Shown piece after piece: positions 22,352 through 38,496 of a stretch of DNA of 64,000 bases. Positions within the stretch are counted from its first letter, which is position 1. Every line of letters starts with the position of its first letter. A model generated the notes under the pieces. The model saw nothing but the letters and a program-made list of their open reading frames with translations. It searched no databases and was not told the DNA's origin. The position numbers were made by a program, and so were the translations under genes. Source of the stretch: Volvariella volvacea V23 (Eukaryota; Basidiomycota; Agaricomycetes; Agaricales; Pluteaceae); the NCBI GenBank assembly GCA_000349905.1, contig KB722738.1, forward strand, positions 1,377,132 through 1,441,131, read 5' to 3'.

Positions 22352-23765
22352 ATGGATCTTCCGCTCAAGGAGCTTGCGAAACTAGAGAAACTCGTGTCCT
22401 CGGAAGGCAAACCCCAGTCAATTACAGGAGCGCTCGACTCACTTCTCACTATATTTCAAGAGGCCAAGACTCAACTGCAAAGTGGTAGTGATCAGGATGT
22501 GGTCATCCAACAAATAGTCCAAGCCGTCGATGGGAAGAAACGTGAAATTGATGATAGGCAGAAGGAGATTTATAATGCAAGTAATCGCCTGGGTAAAGCA
22601 ATAGATAAGGTAAGCTACATGCTCAGCTGCTTTGTCCTTATGTGAAACTATTCTTCAGAAATTCTCGTCCAGCCTGCCAAGTTATCCAGATCTCTTCTCA
22701 TCTCCAGGTTCTACTGCCGCGCTGGAAAGAACCATTGCACTACACCTCCTTCGAACGGGGCAGTTCGAAATTGCAGAGACGTTCTTGGAGGTATAGTAAG
22801 CTTAGTGCCATGGGGGAACATATACATCTCACCCATTCCTGCAGGAAACCAATGCTGATATTCCCACAGAACTGCGATCACGGTTTGTTGACCTCCATCT
22901 TATTCTGAAATGCCTACGGAACCAGGAAATGAAGCCGGCCATCGAGTGAGTATGGTATCTCGTATCTTGGCCTGTCCTAACGATCCCCATACGTGAAGGT
23001 GGGCAGAGGCAAATCGAAATTTCTTGCGTTCTCGGGGTTCCCCGCTAGAATTCTACTTGCACCGTTCGCAGTACATCCGTCTTTTGCTTGCTTCACACCC
23101 TCCAGATCCACGACCCGCTCTCGCATATGCAAGGAACATGTTAACACCATTCTATCATGAACACAAAACCGATTTTGAACGCCTGAGTGCATGCATCATG
23201 TATCTGCCCTTACACCGGCTTCAGAATTCTCCTTACTCTGACCTTGCATCACCTGCGCTACACCTCGACTTAGAACCCTTGTTTGCAAAGGAGTACTGTG
23301 CCAGGCTGGGCATGAGTAGACAAGTCCCGTTACGGGTTGTTGGCGACATCGGAGCAAACGGCGCCCTTGCACGTATTGAGAAGGGAAGAAAAGTTATGAG
23401 CGAACGCAAGCGGGAATGGAGCCTTACAGACGAGCTTCCCGTGAGTAGAATTGCGTCATAACCACATAACCAGGATTCATTCACCGCATGATAGTTCGAA
23501 ATACCGCTCCCACCAGAAAATAGGTATCATTCTATATTCGCTTGTCCAGTGGCCAAAGAGCAATCCACAGAACAAAATCCGCCGATGATGATGTCCTGTG
23601 GGCATGTCATACTGGAAGATACACTACAGAGAATGGGGAAGGGCTCGGGGTAAGCATCTGATTCGACTGTTTCTGAGCAAGGGCTAATAATAGGATAGTC
23701 GTGCGAAATGCCCCTATTGTCCCTTAGAGTCCCAGACAGTGGCAGCAATCAGATTGTATATATAG
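22352..23765 (+). CDS. rmd5: GID/CTLH E3 ubiquitin ligase subunit Rmd5 (Gid2)
   Basis: RING-type subunit of the GID ubiquitin ligase, which in yeast removes gluconeogenic enzymes when glucose returns. Exon 1 is MDLPLKELAKLEKLVSSEGK and a long helix. The LisH region reads ERTIALHLLRTGQFEIAETF; the CTLH/CRA part includes HLILKCLRNQEMKPAIEWAE, FYLHRSQYIRLLL and ALAYARNMLTPFYHEHKTDF, followed by SACIMYLPLHRLQNSPYSDL. The C-terminal degenerate RING shows YHSIFACPVAKEQ, MMMSCGHVILEDTLQRM and RAKCPYCPLES, ending at 23765 after RLYI. The Cys-Pro...Cys-Gly-His...Cys-Pro-Tyr-Cys-Pro spacing matches the RMND5/Rmd5 RING, which has lost some zinc ligands. Introns near 22610, 22795, 22945, 23440 and 23665 all have GT-AG ends. 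Confidence 0.9.
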
Positions 23766-23987
23766 ATATGTATTCATGACACAAAGCCAGGCTTTGTTGT
23801 AATATTACACTTGTAATTGTAATTGTGGCCTTTGCAACAAGTATGGTAATCGCTTGTTTTCATCTAAAGCCCATGGCAAACAACCATCCTCATCCGGCAT
23901 AGCCTCCTCCTAGCCTTCGGTGCGATGGGCATTGGGCAGCGTCTTCTCACATAATTAGCCCCCTACCTACCTGCTTCCAAGCTACGA

Positions 23988-26686
23988 ATGAACGATACTA
24001 GGCCTGATACTAAGTTGATCAAGTTGGTTTGTTCATCACACTTCATTGACACTCGGTGATACGGGAAACCACCAGGAGATCGTATGGCTACCTTTTCAAT
24101 TCAGGATGGACTCTGACAAAGATTCGCGACGTAACGCTATCAGACCGATTACTGCAATCACAAGGTAATACCCTTGGGGTTGCTGGCCGTAGCTTGCTTT
24201 GGAAAGTAAGTGCGATTCCAGATAATACTAGGCACTAGCTTTACACGACTCACAGGTCGCGCTGCTCATATCCGAACCTTTGCGACATAATGCGACGCTC
24301 AGTGCCCCTTCACTGTTAGATTTTTTGCGCTCGTCGCGAGCGCAATACGTTGATATCCTCTCGGATAAAATGCGAGCACCAGATGGGAGTTACGAACCAG
24401 GGCTAGACCTACCGAGTACACCTTTCGGGAATTCCAAGCGACAAAGCAACGGATCAAAGGCAGAATTTATAACAGATTTAGAGACTAATAATCCGTTGAG
24501 CTTGCACAGTGAGGTTGGAGTAGTAACTATCCCGTGGAAATGTCACTAATTGGTAATGGAGTATCCAGAACCCTTGGAAGGACTGGTTTGCTGCCGTGGA
24601 GCTTCGCAAGACGATTTCTCAGGATGTCGAACGAACGTAGGTCTCTTGCGGATGCACGTTCGCCAGGAGGTAATCACTACACTTTAGGTTCCCCGACATA
24701 GCCTTTTTCCGCGACACAGGTGTACAGCGACAACTCACCACCATATTGTTCCTGTGGGCAGTGAATCACCCTGAAATTGGCTACAGGCAAGGTAAGCGTT
24801 ATCTCAACCCTACGATGCGCATTCTGAACTGGTCATAGGCATGCATGAGTTGCTCGCCCCTCTGTACTTTACAGTTGACTACGATTCACTGGCGGAAGGA
24901 GATGCTGGAGACATCTCCGATCTATGGGAAATATGCAATCGCCGCTGGGTTACAGCAGATGCCTGGGCACTTTTCAACGCGATTATGCTTGGTGCGTCTC
25001 GCTGGTACGAGTGGCAAGAAGGAAAGCAGCCAGCGAACAAGACGCATCAATTTAAGTCTCATCACCACATAAATGTAACGGAGGCACAAGCTGAGAGGAA
25101 GCCCTATGTGGCACCTATCGTCGCAATGTGTGATAAAATTCAAAACACGATGCTTAAATCGGTCGACCCAGTGCTGTGGAAGTATATGCACTCATCTGGG
25201 ATAGAGCCACAGATATATGGAATGTGAGTTTGACAACCCTATGCTTTCGTCCTTTGTATTTACCAATCACAGTCGCTGGCTTCGTATGCTATTCACGCGG
25301 GAATTTAGTCTACCTGATTCAATGAAACTTTGGGACCGCCTATTCATATGCGATGCGTCACTCGACCTGGCGCCATGGATATGTGTCGCCATGCTTATCA
25401 GAATCAGAACGACCTGTAAGGGCCCTTTCTCTTCAACACTTTTACCCACTAATGGCATACAGTAATGTCCTCGGACTACAGCGGACAACTAACAGTCCTA
25501 TTACGCTATCCAACGCCACCCACTGGAGCCCCAGGGCTTGAACATCATGCAAACCTATTGTTTCGCCAAGCGCAGGCGCTGCAGGTTGCACCAGTACCGG
25601 CTACAGGAGCCGCTATATCACTGGAAAACAGAACCCACCTTAATATACCCATTGAGGTCCCCGAGTCTGTTACCCACGTCAGTTCAAAAGGCGTACCGAT
25701 AAGACCCAAATCAGCAACGAGCCCAAGAGGGGGCGAGGCTGGTTTGAGGCCGCAAGCTTCTTCCTCTCAACTGGGTTTACCAGAAATGATTGCACGCGGT
25801 CTCCTCGAACGCGGGGAAAGTCTAGGTATTAACAAGACATTTATGTCAGCGGTATCCGAACTGAGGGTGTGTAGTTAGTTATCTTACCCTTCGTGTAGGT
25901 CTTAACATACCATAGCGCAACATACCCGAACTGGCAGCATCATTCGTCCGGTCACCAAGTACTAGTGATGTATTCCCATTAGAGGATGAGAGACCTGCAG
26001 AGGAACGACCACCTTGGGAGCCGCGGACACGCTTTGAGATGGAGAGGGACATCGCACAGCTGAAGGCGCGAAACCGAAAGCTAGGTGAATCCCTTGGTTG
26101 GATTGTTGATGCGTTGTTGCAAGATGAAACGGAGACGATTGACAAGGCCAATTTGGTAAAGCGGAAACAAGAGGCGTTAGAATCGTTATCGTATGTCAGG
26201 GATGCGTTGCTGGGTGGTACGGGAGACTTAGAAGAAGATCGGCTATTCGGGGAGGAAGAGCGCAAAAGGCGTCAAGAGCGGTTGAAATCCGAGGCTGCCA
26301 AGCGACAAACTGAGCGCCGTTCAGTTGACATTCAATCACCCGTTGCGGCTGCACCAATTCCGACCGCTGAGTCGAAGGCCAAAACCAGAGCATTACCTAC
26401 TAGGAGGCAATCGTACCAGTCGCTCCTGTCAACCTCGCCACCACGAATTCCGCCATCGGCGAATCAAATTCAATCTGCCACTAGCCATAACCCAAATCGC
26501 ATCCCACCTTGGGTGCATACCAAGTCCAGCTTTTCTGGAGATATAGTCGGGTTGCCTTCCACCGCGTTGCCGCGCTTACCTCCACCGACTTCGACAGCGC
26601 TACGACGTCAAACGACATTACAGACAGCCGATCAAACGCCGCCTGCTGGGACGCACCAGCAGGATCCCCTCGGTGCATTGCCTTGA
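23988..26686 (+). CDS. TBC-domain Rab GTPase-activating protein, TBC1D5-like
   Basis: A RabGAP likely acting on endosomal Rab7-type GTPases with retromer, by analogy to TBC1D5. The first supported coding sequence is SYGYLFNSGWTLTKIRDV from about 24083, then LGVAGRSLLWKVALLISEPL. The TBC core has WKDWFAAVELRKTISQDVER, RDTGVQRQLTTILFLWAVNH, PEIGYRQGMHELLAPL (the YxQGM glutamine finger) and EPQIYGIRWLRMLFTREF. A disordered Pro/Ser/Arg tail follows with a coiled coil (ERDIAQLKARNRKLGESLGW) and ends at 26686. The start is uncertain: the first exon has no in-frame ATG. An ATG at 23988 can be joined in frame through a weak donor (AA|GTTGAT) to the acceptor before 24079, giving Met-Asn-Asp-Thr-Arg-Pro-Asp-Thr-Lys; I use it with low certainty. 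Confidence 0.82.
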
Positions 26687-26950
26687 ATTTTGTAGTGATT
26701 CAAGATAATGTACAGCGTGTACAACACTAGCAAGTAGATATTATATTATGATTGTATAATAGAGCAAATGATGGGGAGCAGACTCGGGTGGCGGGTGATT
26801 GATAGACCTCGGAATGCCTGCAGGGTGTGAGGGAAATTGCGGAAAGGTGATTGGTCCGGACAGCGGAATCACGAGGATGCAGCCGGGATAGAATTCGCTG
26901 ACGATCGGAGCAAATCCACAAACTCTGTTCTCCACTCCATCCTACCACAA

Positions 26951-29459
<2,509 letters not shown>

Positions 29460-29684
29460 TCAATAGAAATGCGTATAGAGCTTCGTGTCACTCGATAAAA
29501 AGCTCATCACAATGAGTACCTCATAATGCCCGATCATACCTAGTCTTTCACACAACTTGGGTGCATAATTTCGGTGTATGTAGCTATGGTTGGTTAAATT
29601 AATTAAAAAGCCATTGCAATCAAGAACGACCATAGAGGTACAGGCAAAAGCATTGAGTGGCACGAGTAAAGGTATATAAAATCA

Positions 29685-31894
29685 TTAAAGTAGTGCATCA
29701 AGGTCAAATTGTTGGAAAGTCGCTTCGGGGAAGTATCGCGCCCGAACCATCCTTCCACCAAAATATCTACCATCCAGCTCCCTGACTGTTTTCCAAGCAC
29801 CAGCAGGACCAGCGAATACCACGAATATCCGGACGGCCTCATCTAGATTGGCTGGAGGAGGGCTGAGGAGGTGCACTACGACTCGTTCGACTGTCCCATT
29901 TTTAGAGCATTCCTCACCTGGGATCAACAGGTTACGAAGAGAACATCAAGACGAATTGAATAGACATCGTACCAATCTCGTCACGCAATTCAGCATCTTC
30001 AACGTCCTCTGGTCCCACCATATTGGTGAGAACAACCACCCTACTGGGTTCACCAAACCTTTCCCTATCTTCCTTCGCCTTAGCATCCTCGTTATTATTG
30101 ATGATTCTGCCCATCTTCGATGTAATGCCCTTCGCTGGCCCGTTGTTTCCTTTCCCCTTTCCAGTTTTGACTTGCTCAACAGTCAGTGCATTGACTATAC
30201 CAGAGCCATCTGCACCGAGTCCCTGTCCTTCCTTATGACCCCATCTGGCCATCAAACGGGCGGCAAACCCTTGTGGATCAGGCCTTGATGTTATGTTATG
30301 TCGGTTCTGTATATGAATCTCAAGACTAAAAAGGCACCTACCTTGATGAGCGAGTCCCTTCTTCTTCAGCCGGCGGTGGTGAAGCTGTGGAGGTGGAGGG
30401 TGCGGTGTTAGCCAAAGCGGCGAGTTTGGCGGCGATTGCTGCAGCCGCTTTCTTTTTATCTTCGACCGAACTTAAGTCTAACTTTGGAGATACAGTCGGA
30501 GCTGTTGGAGGCGGCGGAACAGCAGAGGGTGGGGCAAATGGATTAAATGAAAGCGGCGGTGGGGAAGGTGGCGATGGAGGTTGAGGGACCGTGGCAACGT
30601 TTTGATTTTTAGTCGACATAGCAAGACGACGAAGATACGCCTCCTCTCCCGTTTCCGCACGGTTGAATGCATTCGCTGAGGGTGTGGATTCTTCTGGTTC
30701 GACTGGGGCAGCAGAACTATATTCTGTGTTCGCATGACCAGACATGGCAAGACGACGCTGGTAAGCTTCGTCGCCAGTCAAACTTCGATCGATTGCAACT
30801 GGGGGCGTGCTGTAATCATCATCTGCCCTAGACCAATTATCGTAGCTGGTGTCTGCATATCGGCCTACACCCAAGTCAAGCACTGCTATGAAAATATGCA
30901 AACATACCACATTACCTGTTTTTCGAGGACGCTCATCCTCGCTAGCAGAATCTTCACTGTAAGAATAACTACCGCTGCGCCTTGAACGTTTAAGTTCTTC
31001 CTGGCGCCTCTGCTCCGCCAATCGCTCGCGGCGGTCGATACGCTCTTTTTGCTTCCACAACTTATACTCATTGTAATCATTGGGGCGTAGAGGGTCATAT
31101 GTTTCGTAGGGATCCCAAATGGCTATTTGAGGTGCATCCTTTTTCTGAAATCGCGGAAATATATGTAATTTGATCTTATTGATATAGAATGAACAAACAC
31201 ACTTTTTTGCCCTTCCCCTTGGGCTGAGACCTCTTCTTATTATGTTGCGATGACTTGAAGCCGTTAATGTCATCGTCAAGCACCATTGAAGGGGGCTTCA
31301 GCTTTTTGCCCCACCCTTGCGTCGTGGGCTGAGTCTCTGCGTCTTGAGGATTGGGCTTGGGTGGTTCAATCAGAGCAGGAGGGGCAAAGACGACGGCGGT
31401 AGAGGATATGCTAGCGGCGGATGGGGTAGCCGTAGTCGTGGTTGTGAGAAGCGATGCACCCACAGGTAAACGGGGCGCAGACTTGGCTTTCTGAGCTTGA
31501 TTCCTTCTTACTGGCGCAAATGCAAGGGCAGCAGACCAGCCTTGAATGTCCCAAGGGGTGGCATGGGGTTGGTGTAGTCACCGGCAACGAAATGCATGAA
31601 TATCGATATTTTAATAAACATGCTCCATACGTGCAAGGCGTAGCAGATAAAAGAGATACCGGCTGAGGCCTTCCCAGAGGGAGGTGCTTGAGTTACATTA
31701 TCGGAGGCATTGGGGATATTCCCCGAGAAATCTGAGGCAACGGAGGGTTCTAGGGCAGTTGCAGGCGGTTGTTGCGCTTGGGGCTGTTGTGGGGTAGAAG
31801 AAGTAGAGGAGGAGTTGGCGAAAGAGGAGGAGATAGTCGCACCAGAGGCGGTGAACTGGATTCCGCCGTACAGACCACCAGCTCTGCTCGACAT
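29685..31894 (-). CDS. Splicing factor SPF45/RBM17-like (G-patch plus UHM)
   Basis: A nuclear pre-mRNA splicing protein. From the ATG at 31894 it runs [18 protein letters not shown], a Ser/Gln-rich stretch, [18 protein letters not shown], long Pro/Ala-rich linkers, and an SPF45-like core: [20 protein letters not shown] with [20 protein letters not shown]. After more Pro-rich linker comes the G-patch ([18 protein letters not shown] with [13 protein letters not shown]) and last the U2AF-homology RRM ([60 protein letters not shown]). The Arg-Tyr-Phe-Gly-Gly-Arg loop is the UHM feature that grips tryptophan ligands in other splicing factors. The stop is at 29685. The start codon lies only 61 bp from the stop of the upstream RsfS gene on the same strand. 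Confidence 0.9.
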
Positions 31895-31955
31895 TGTTCT
31901 TGCGAAACCGTACTCAGCCCAACACCGTCATATTCCTACTTTATTACGTAATATT

Positions 31956-32700
31956 CTACCACGAAAAGTACTTTTCGCGCGCCTCTTTGCTTAGGATGTG
32001 TACTGCAAAACTACCACCATCTATCATCGCCCAGCCGTGATGTAACCTCTTCTTCGAGTTTGGAGGGAGGGGCAGTGGAGGCTGGACCTGTAGTAACTGG
32101 GCGAGTGGTCAGGAAGCTGCTGTTTCATGGTGAAAGTCCTGCTCCTCACCGATTTCCGTACCGTTCGAATCACAGACTCAATGGCGCCTCTGCTCTCTGT
32201 GCCCTCCTTGACCTTGAGTGCATGTGCACACTGAGCATACGTGACTACGCTGCATGCAATCAAATACATACTTGTGCCATCAATACCCAACTCCATAATC
32301 CACCTATGTCATCATAAGCTGATTCTCCAGCGTACGTCCCGCCCCTCCTCCGCCTTCCTTGAGGTAGTTTAAACGGAAGCGGTGGTCCTGGGGGAGGTGC
32401 ACTCGGCTGTGTGACAATCAGCGTTGCTGGCTCCAACAGGGGCGAGTGTTTAAGTTCTGCATGTAAATCTTTCAGGGGTTGCGGCGCTTCATCCGGAAGA
32501 GGGGGCAGCGCGACTGGTGTCTTCTGCAGCAAATGAGGGGGATTTGACCTCAGTGCGAAGGCCTTGGGAACCTCGGTTTCGGTTTCCATGAACCATGGCT
32601 TGTTCGAGCTCCGTGTGGCAGAGCTGGACAGTGCGCGAGTCAACGGGACGCGACGAATACCTTCCCATTGCCGCCATAGTCTGAGAGCTGAACTTGCCAT
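31956..32700 (-). CDS. Mitochondrial ribosomal silencing factor RsfS (MALSU1-like)
   Basis: Binds the large mitoribosomal subunit (uL14m) and prevents early subunit joining, from family knowledge. Rebuilt from three exons: 32700 down to GGLWSWVLMAQ; a 59-nt intron; VKEGTESRGAIESVIRTVRK-Ser; a 62-nt intron (GTGAGG...CTACAG); then VQPPLPLPPNSKKRLHHG and WAMIDGGSFAVHILSKEARE-KYFSW with a TAG at 31956-31958. The coding length is 624 nt, a whole number of codons, for 207 residues. The last exon lies in a frame hidden behind other open frames, and only this splicing gives the conserved Gly-Trp-Ala-Met...Phe-Ala-Val-His core. The start MASSALRLWRQWEGIRRV is a good mitochondrial presequence. Unlike yeast Atp25, no extra mRNA-stabilising domain is fused. 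Divergent from shr3 (198 bp). Confidence 0.82.
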
Positions 32701-32898
32701 GCAATGTCGCAAATGTCTGTCGCAAATGTCTGGTACGAGAATGCACGTGATCCGATACCGCCTGTCACATGTCAAAGTGCGGAGTTTGAAAAGTGTTGGC
32801 TTGGCATGGCAATGGGACGAACCCGGCTGCAGCTTAGTTGCGTACGTCGAGACCGCCGTTAATTCTTTACCAGCCTCTTCCCTCCGCTTTGCTCGTCC

Positions 32899-33624
32899 AT
32901 GGGTGTACGTGCTGGTGTTGTTGTCTGCGTCACCAGCTTCTTGCTCGGTAAGCTTGATAATTCGCCCTCTGCACCATCTCCTGACGTCCTGCAATTATCT
33001 TAGGTGCCCTCTTCACTAATTGGATTGCGGATTCCCTCACATTATGGAAATCACCCGTAACAGATGAGCACCTATGGACCGCCGCTTCGTATTATTCTAT
33101 CCTGGCCAATTGTCCCTCAAAAATTCTTTACGTCCTGTCTGCTGTCGCTCTCACTGGAGGTGTCACCATTCTCTGGAGTTTCCGCGATGGCGAGGCCGGA
33201 AACCTGATGTTTGATGGGGGCAGCATCTGTGAGTTCATTTCCTCCCACATGGACTAATTTTTCTGACGCGACCGCCCAGTCTTGTTCGGCACAACCATCG
33301 TTATGTATCTGTATTCTGTTCTTCCTAGTAAGCTGTGCATCTGTCATTTTAGGAACTCATGCACCTAATATTATGCTAGACCTCTTCTCCACGTTCGCAC
33401 ACCTGCCATCTCATCAACTCAAGGATCCCTTTCCTCGTGCTCTCCGGGGTGCCACACTAGAACTTGCTTCAAACAACCTCATCTGCAGTGTAGCCTTAAC
33501 TGGTGTCCTTGCACTCCAGGCTGGCAGGTTCTGGGCTGAAAACGCTGATGACGATATCGATCTTCCCGATGCCGAAGGGAAACAATCACGAGCCAAGACA
33601 CCTGAGCCACGATCTGCCCCATAG
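32899..33624 (+). CDS. shr3: Shr3-type ER membrane chaperone for amino-acid permeases
   Basis: ER membrane protein needed for folding and COPII packaging of amino-acid permeases. Exon 1 (ATG 32899) MGVRAGVVVCVTSFLLG; then ALFTNWIADSLTLWKSPVTD-EHLWTAASYYSILANCPS, the hallmark Shr3 lumenal loop; ILYVLSAVALTGGVTILWSF; LFGTTIVMYLYSVLP; NLFSTFAHLP and NNLICSVALTGVLALQAGRF. The four hydrophobic segments match Shr3 topology. The tail is acidic and hydrophilic (DDDIDLPDAEGKQSRAK) and faces the cytosol, where yeast Shr3 contacts COPII. Three introns (56, 51 and 52 nt) leave 567 nt, an intact frame of 188 residues. An amino-acid permease gene in the same window at 16.6 kb is a possible client. Confidence 0.88.
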
Positions 33625-34024
33625 CTCGTAGCCCCTTTCCGAGAGCACCGGCCTCATTTACGACTTGACGACAGAAGACGTTGATTGGGCCTCTTGTTGG
33701 ACGTTGTGGATAAAGGAGCTTCTTGACTGACTGACCGACCGACTGGATCTTTCTGCGGCATGGAACCGTTTGTGGATTTGCATCGCTTCTGATTTAGTTA
33801 GCTGATTGTATCATAAATTCAACTGCTCTGCTCGACGTTGCTGCTTCGTGTTCATATTGATTACCCCGAGCAATATACCTATGAACTGTTAGCGACTCGT
33901 TGAACCTTCTCGTGAGGGAGCTTTGGCCTTGCATTTGACTGCCATCTAAACTGTATATTTTGAGGTACAATAGGTGCGAACTCGAAACCAAGAGTAAAAG
34001 GTGATGGTGTCATTAAGCAGGCAC
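33625..34024. other. Convergent spacer between shr3 and rfa3
   Basis: Tail-to-tail gap of 400 bp holding the 3' ends of both genes. A tandem GACTGACTGACCGACCGACTG-like stretch lies near 33725. No gene or RNA signal seen. Confidence 0.35.
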
Positions 34025-34516
34025 CTATGTGAAAATCTTGTTGTAGAATCGAGGATCGTGCATTAGCTCTACAGTATCATTGACGAGTTCCAAATCTATC
34101 ACTGAGGTTAACATATACGACAAAACCATTTGTATAGGACCGAACTCACCCAATTCTGATCCCAAGTTGATGCATGACAGCATTTTGATGGTCGATGGGT
34201 CTGACACAGTTCCAATAATCTCGACATATAAGTCTACAATACTAGAATTCTAGAGTGGATACGACCATGACGACTCGACGAAATTGGATATATTGGATTG
34301 AGCTCACAGGACTCAGAATCACCGTAACCTCTCCGCCGTCGCATGCCTTCACGGTCGCGGTGTTTCCACTGAACTGTTTTTCAACAATGAGCGAATACCC
34401 TTGATGCAAGGAACTCTACAGACGCTGATTGCCTTGGCAGTAAGTCGAACTGTCTTCCCGATGTAGTCTGGGAAGCGAGCAGAGTTGATACGGGTAGATA
34501 CAAGTTCAGTGGACAT
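34025..34516 (-). CDS. rfa3: Replication protein A 14-kDa subunit (Rpa14/Rfa3)
   Basis: Smallest subunit of the single-stranded-DNA-binding RPA trimer, used in replication, repair and recombination. Four exons were joined by hand: MSTELVSTRINSARFPDYIG-KTVRLTAKAIS; FSGNTATVKACDGGEVTVIL-SP; NSSIVDLYVEIIGTVSDPST-IKMLSCINLGSEL; DLELVNDTVELMHDPRFYNK-IFT. Introns of 50, 58 and 54 nt have GT-AG ends, and the coding length of 330 nt gives 109 residues, the family's usual size. The order (N-terminal strand, GDTATV-type strand, DGGEV, YVEIIG, INLGSEL, C-terminal helix with HDPRF) is that of an RPA14 OB fold. No single open frame covers it, so it is easily missed. It is tandem with letm1, 136 bp downstream of its stop. 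Confidence 0.85.
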
Positions 34517-34652
34517 GGAAGTATGCTTATGACTTGAGGTGTATGACTTTGGCTGAACCCACGCGACTTGTGGTCCCGCGTCTGTGGCGTGGGAAAACCA
34601 AATATATAATTAAATCGCCGTGCTACTAAGTTATTACCTTAATATACCACAT

Positions 34653-36897
<2,245 letters not shown>

Positions 36898-36983
36898 GAA
36901 TCAAGCTTGAGCAATTCCCTGCATTTTCCTCGTTTTTGTCAATAATAGTCCTGCTGTTTGGCCTTGTTGTCCCTCCGTCCACC

Positions 36984-38496
36984 ATGCTCGCTCATCTCCA
37001 CGACCCAGCAAGCCAGGAATACAAGAAGGCAAGACGCCAGTATTTCAAAGCCACCAAGAACCGACCGCCCACATCTGAGCTTGGCTGGAACCCTTTCAGA
37101 GCAGCGGAGAAACGCTACAAGGCTCGCTTTCCTCCCCCTGATCTCTCAGATGTGCTAGATCTAGCCCTTCTTGATCCAAGTAGAGCCGATGAGATTGACC
37201 AAGGAGTGTGGCGGGGCTCTCTTGAGTCGGTGGAGTACATCGAGGCAAAGTCTTGTCATGCATCTCCTGCATACCTGATTCCATGCATACCTGGTACTGC
37301 CCGCTCAGTTGACTGTGACGTCAGTCAATAACCAGACCCCCAGGCCTTGTCCTTTTGCCAGGCTTTCTGGCACCCAGCAAGCAAAGGCAGCTCGTGAAAT
37401 GGGCGCTATGCAGACATGCACGCCAACCAAACGAAACCAATCTCGACACCCATTACCACCTTCCGTTGTGTGGCCTTTGGAATGCCTATCTAGAATCCAG
37501 AAATGGTTCCCCTCCCCAGCTGGTGTTGCCCAAGGCGACCAATTCCAGTGTGGACGACCCTGCCGATAGAACGTCAGCAGGGCGTCGTGTACTCATCAAC
37601 AACACCCCTGCCTCCCCAGAAAACTACGATATCATTTCTCAAACCCCCAAGCCCCCAGCCGCACCATCCCCAACTGTGCAACCCGCCACTCCTGCTGAAC
37701 TCCTACACAAACTCCGGTGGGCCAATATAGGGTGGTATTATCACTGGGGAACAAAGCAGTATGACTTCACTAGGGGAAAGGGCCAAGTCGATGATGAAAT
37801 CAGGGATGTTTGTAAAGCAGCGGTGGATGGAATAGACTGGGAGCATGTATTCAGAAGCCTCGACACAGACTGGGGACAGAATGACCCAAGTTGGATGATG
37901 TGGGCAGATGCCTATGGTAAGTCGTAATCCATGTTTGCTTAGGAGATTGTTCGACTTTGTGGACATCAGAGCCCGATGCTGGCATTGTGAATTTCTATCA
38001 AACGAAGGTGCGCGGGGTTTCTGTCACAGCAAATTAGGTGCTTGATTCATCATGTAGGACACACTTATGGCACATGTGGATCGCTCTGAGGTTTGCGCTA
38101 CTTCGCCTCTTGTTTCCATCTCGTACGCCCGCCGGTTTGGTTTGTGTGTTGCTTTTCTCACAATAGCATAGCCTGGGCAATGCAGCTATCTTCCTAATTG
38201 GTGGGCAAACACGAGACTCAGAGCCTGTTCCCATCCTCCTTCGTTCTGGAGACGTACTTATCATGTCCGGCCCGGTGTGTCGACGAGCGTATCATGGTCT
38301 GTGCCCTTGTAGTTCATGGCTGTGACCTACTAATATCGCGACAGGCGTACCTAGGATTTTGGAGGGAACTCTACCTTCACTATTTGACGAAGATGATGAC
38401 AAGGACTGGGAGTCTTACAAGGAGTATATGCAGACGACTCGCATTAATATCAATGTACGGCAGGTATTCCCAAAGGGATTTGTACCAAAAGTATAG
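36984..38496 (+). CDS. AlkB-family Fe(II)/2-oxoglutarate dioxygenase (ALKBH1-like)
   Basis: Nucleic-acid demethylase family. The ATG at 36984 begins MLAHLHDPASQEYKKARRQY-FKATKNRPPTSELGWNPFR. After introns come GLVLLPGFLAPSKQRQLVKW, THYHLPLCGLWNAYLES, a Pro-rich insert, and TPAELLHKLRWANIGWYYHW. The jelly-roll core shows NFYQTKDTLMAHVDRSE (the first iron His and Asp), LGNAAIFLIGGQTRDSEPVP, LLRSGDVLIMSGPAYHGVPR (second His) and the Arg-containing end RININVRQVFPKGF, all the catalytic and 2-oxoglutarate-binding residues expected. The stop is at 38494-38496. Substrate (tRNA 1-methyladenosine, DNA or histone) is not readable from sequence. It shares a very short divergent promoter with the mitochondrial Letm1 gene. 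Confidence 0.88.

Noticed and set aside
33715..33750. Short GACTGACTGACC-type repeat as a microsatellite of interest
   Set aside because: Only a few imperfect units in a 3' spacer; no sign of function.
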